Positions 6,260-7,277 of a stretch of DNA of 7,277 nucleotides are shown here, piece after piece. Source of the stretch: Thermoanaerobaculia bacterium (lineage in GTDB: Bacteria; Acidobacteriota; Thermoanaerobaculia; Multivoradales; UBA5704); contig JAICSG010000188.1 of the NCBI GenBank assembly GCA_025937035.1, positions 1 through 7,277 of the forward strand, given 5' to 3'. Within the stretch, counting starts at the first letter, position 1; the number at the start of each line of letters is the position of its first letter. Position numbers and translations under genes: made by a program. The notes below the pieces were generated by a model that did not search any database, was not told the origin of the DNA, and saw only the letters and a program-made list of their open reading frames with translations.

Positions 6260-7075
6260 CTATGCTGGGGCCTCCGGGGGGGAGGCGAGGAGATCGCGCC
6301 AGGGGCTGGTTCCCGAAACCAAGATTTCGTCCTGAATTCGTTCACCGAGCTCCAGAGCCCGCCGGAGGAGGCTCCGTAATCCCTCCATTCCAGGGAGCGG
6401 GCGTTCCCCCCGCCGGATGGCCAGGATCTCATCCAAGACCCCGAAGTCCACGTCCGGAAGGATCTGCCGCACCTTGCCGGGAGCCAGCGCCTCCTCGGCC
6501 GTCGAGCCCAGGGCTGCGCAGACCAGGAGCGGCAAACCCTTCGACATGTCGACCAGACGCTGGAAGAAAGTGGCCTGTTGGCTCTCCGGCAGCTCGGGAA
6601 CGTCGAGGAACACCGAAAGCGGGTACATGAACCGCTGGCTCAACGCGAAGAAAAGGCAGCTTGCCGCCGCTTCCGCGTCAGCACCCGGGGACATCTCTGG
6701 CCGGATGTCCACACCCGCAAGGAGCCGGCTCGACCGGGGCGAGACCGTGCCGAGCATGAACAGGCCGTCCTGGTCGGCGAGCTCGCCTTCTTCCCAGTAA
6801 AAGCACGGATGGCCGAACGGCAATCCGCTGCTCGCGGCGAGCTGGCAGGAATCGACGATCACCCGCAGGCTCCGCTCATGCCGCTCGCGATTCTCGAGTG
6901 TGCCGCGGCGCAAGACAACCGCGGCATCCAGAAGGTCGCTCTTGCCCGGCACCACCTGGTTGCGGCCCATGGAGCCCGTCAGGATGATGGACAGGAGATC
7001 GTCGCCTAACTCCTCCTCCATCCGGGCAGCGAAGGCATTCACGACCCGCCAGTAGTCCTCTACGGCAGGGCTCAC
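6260..7075 (-). CDS. Nucleotidyltransferase-fold protein with helical C-terminal region
   Basis: 271 residues. Residues 29-55 (SIILTGSMGRNQVVPGKSDLLDAAVVL) match the nucleotidyltransferase-fold signature: hydrophobic strand, GS.GR loop, then acidic residues leading into a second strand. The acidic pair is D47/D50 (SDLLD) rather than the usual adjacent D-x-D, so metal binding and activity are uncertain. The rest is largely helical (132-192 and 210-252), as in KNTase-like proteins with a C-terminal helical bundle. Substrate is unknown; candidates include a small-molecule nucleotidyltransferase or an MNT-type partner. The GTG start at 7075 overlaps the upstream gene's TGA by 4 nt (GTGA), with GGAGG 10 bases before it, which supports this start and coupling with the upstream gene. 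Link to the polyketide operon is unproven; both are on the minus strand but about 1.6 kb apart, with an opposing gene between. Confidence 0.7.
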   Translation of the reverse strand: MSPAVEDYWRVVNAFAARMEEELGDDLLSIILTGSMGRNQVVPGKSDLLDAAVVLRRGTLENRERHERSLRVIVDSCQLAASSGLPFGHPCFYWEEGELADQDGLFMLGTVSPRSSRLLAGVDIRPEMSPGADAEAAASCLFFALSQRFMYPLSVFLDVPELPESQQATFFQRLVDMSKGLPLLVCAALGSTAEEALAPGKVRQILPDVDFGVLDEILAIRRGERPLPGMEGLRSLLRRALELGERIQDEILVSGTSPWRDLLASPPEAPA

Positions 7076-7277
7076 GGCGGCGGATCCTCCAGCGCCTCGC
7101 TCGCGAGCAGCTTGAGGAAACGCTCCAGGAGCCAGCAGGCCTCATAGGCGGCGTCCTCCACGGCCTCCGGGGCGGCCTCGCGGCATTCCTCCAGGGCCTC
7201 GAGCCGTCGCCAGACCGCGGAGGTCCGCGCGCCCCCGAAGCGGGCCGTGTACCGTTCCGGCACCTCGGCCAGGTCGA
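7072..7277 (-). CDS. C-terminal part of an unrecognised helical protein (partial, enters from right edge)
   Basis: The frame is open at the right edge and ends with TGA at 7072-7074. The visible 67 residues begin DLAEVPERYTARFGGARTSA and end in EALEDPPP. Most look helical and charged (VWRRLEALEECREA, YEACWLLERFLKLLASEAL). A GTG at 7263 could be a start, but there is no clear ribosome binding site in the few bases visible and the frame stays open, so the gene most likely extends beyond the window. Its stop overlaps the start of the nucleotidyltransferase gene by 4 nt, so the two are probably made and may act together. No family is recognised. A HEPN-type partner is conceivable from the pairing, but no R-x4-6-H motif is visible in this part. 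Confidence 0.55.
   Translation of the reverse strand, partial: DLAEVPERYTARFGGARTSAVWRRLEALEECREAAPEAVEDAAYEACWLLERFLKLLASEALEDPPP

Noticed and set aside
1..7277. CRISPR arrays, tRNA/rRNA genes, transposases or integrases
   Set aside because: I found no regularly spaced repeats, no tRNA-like cloverleaf and no DDE or recombinase motif in any long frame.

Overview
The window is high-GC bacterial DNA that looks like the edge of a lipid-primed polyketide (or polyketide/peptide) biosynthetic cluster. Phylum cannot be fixed from the sequence. A MacB/ADOP-type permease remnant and the fused FAAL-ACAD-ACP architecture would fit an Acidobacteriota or Myxococcota-like soil bacterium; this is inference.

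Left part, minus strand (1-4675): two translationally coupled genes. A 1302-residue protein carries a fatty acyl-AMP ligase (FAAL), an acyl-CoA dehydrogenase (ACAD) with a helical C-terminal extension, and an acyl carrier protein (ACP). The next gene overlaps it by 8 nt and opens with a polyketide ketosynthase (KS) that runs off the left edge. The likely logic is: activate a free fatty acid as acyl-AMP, load it on the ACP, desaturate it in cis, and hand it to the KS for extension.

Middle (4676-5579): about 900 bases without an intact gene. It holds gene debris: the C-terminal end of an ABC permease (minus), the first ~13 codons of an aldo/keto reductase joined to unrelated sequence (plus), and the C-terminal end of a GMC oxidoreductase that lacks its catalytic-His region and has an in-frame stop (minus). 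A short inverted repeat and a sigma70-like promoter for the following plus-strand gene also lie here.

Right part: a plus-strand gene (5580-6143) encodes an exported DUF1579-like protein. Next to it is a 27-bp exact copy of a piece of the KS coding sequence (6229-6255), just outside the stop codon of a minus-strand nucleotidyltransferase-fold gene (6260-7075). That gene overlaps by 4 nt with the end of an unrecognised helical-protein gene that enters from the right edge. The debris and the KS scrap suggest that the cluster boundary has been rearranged repeatedly.
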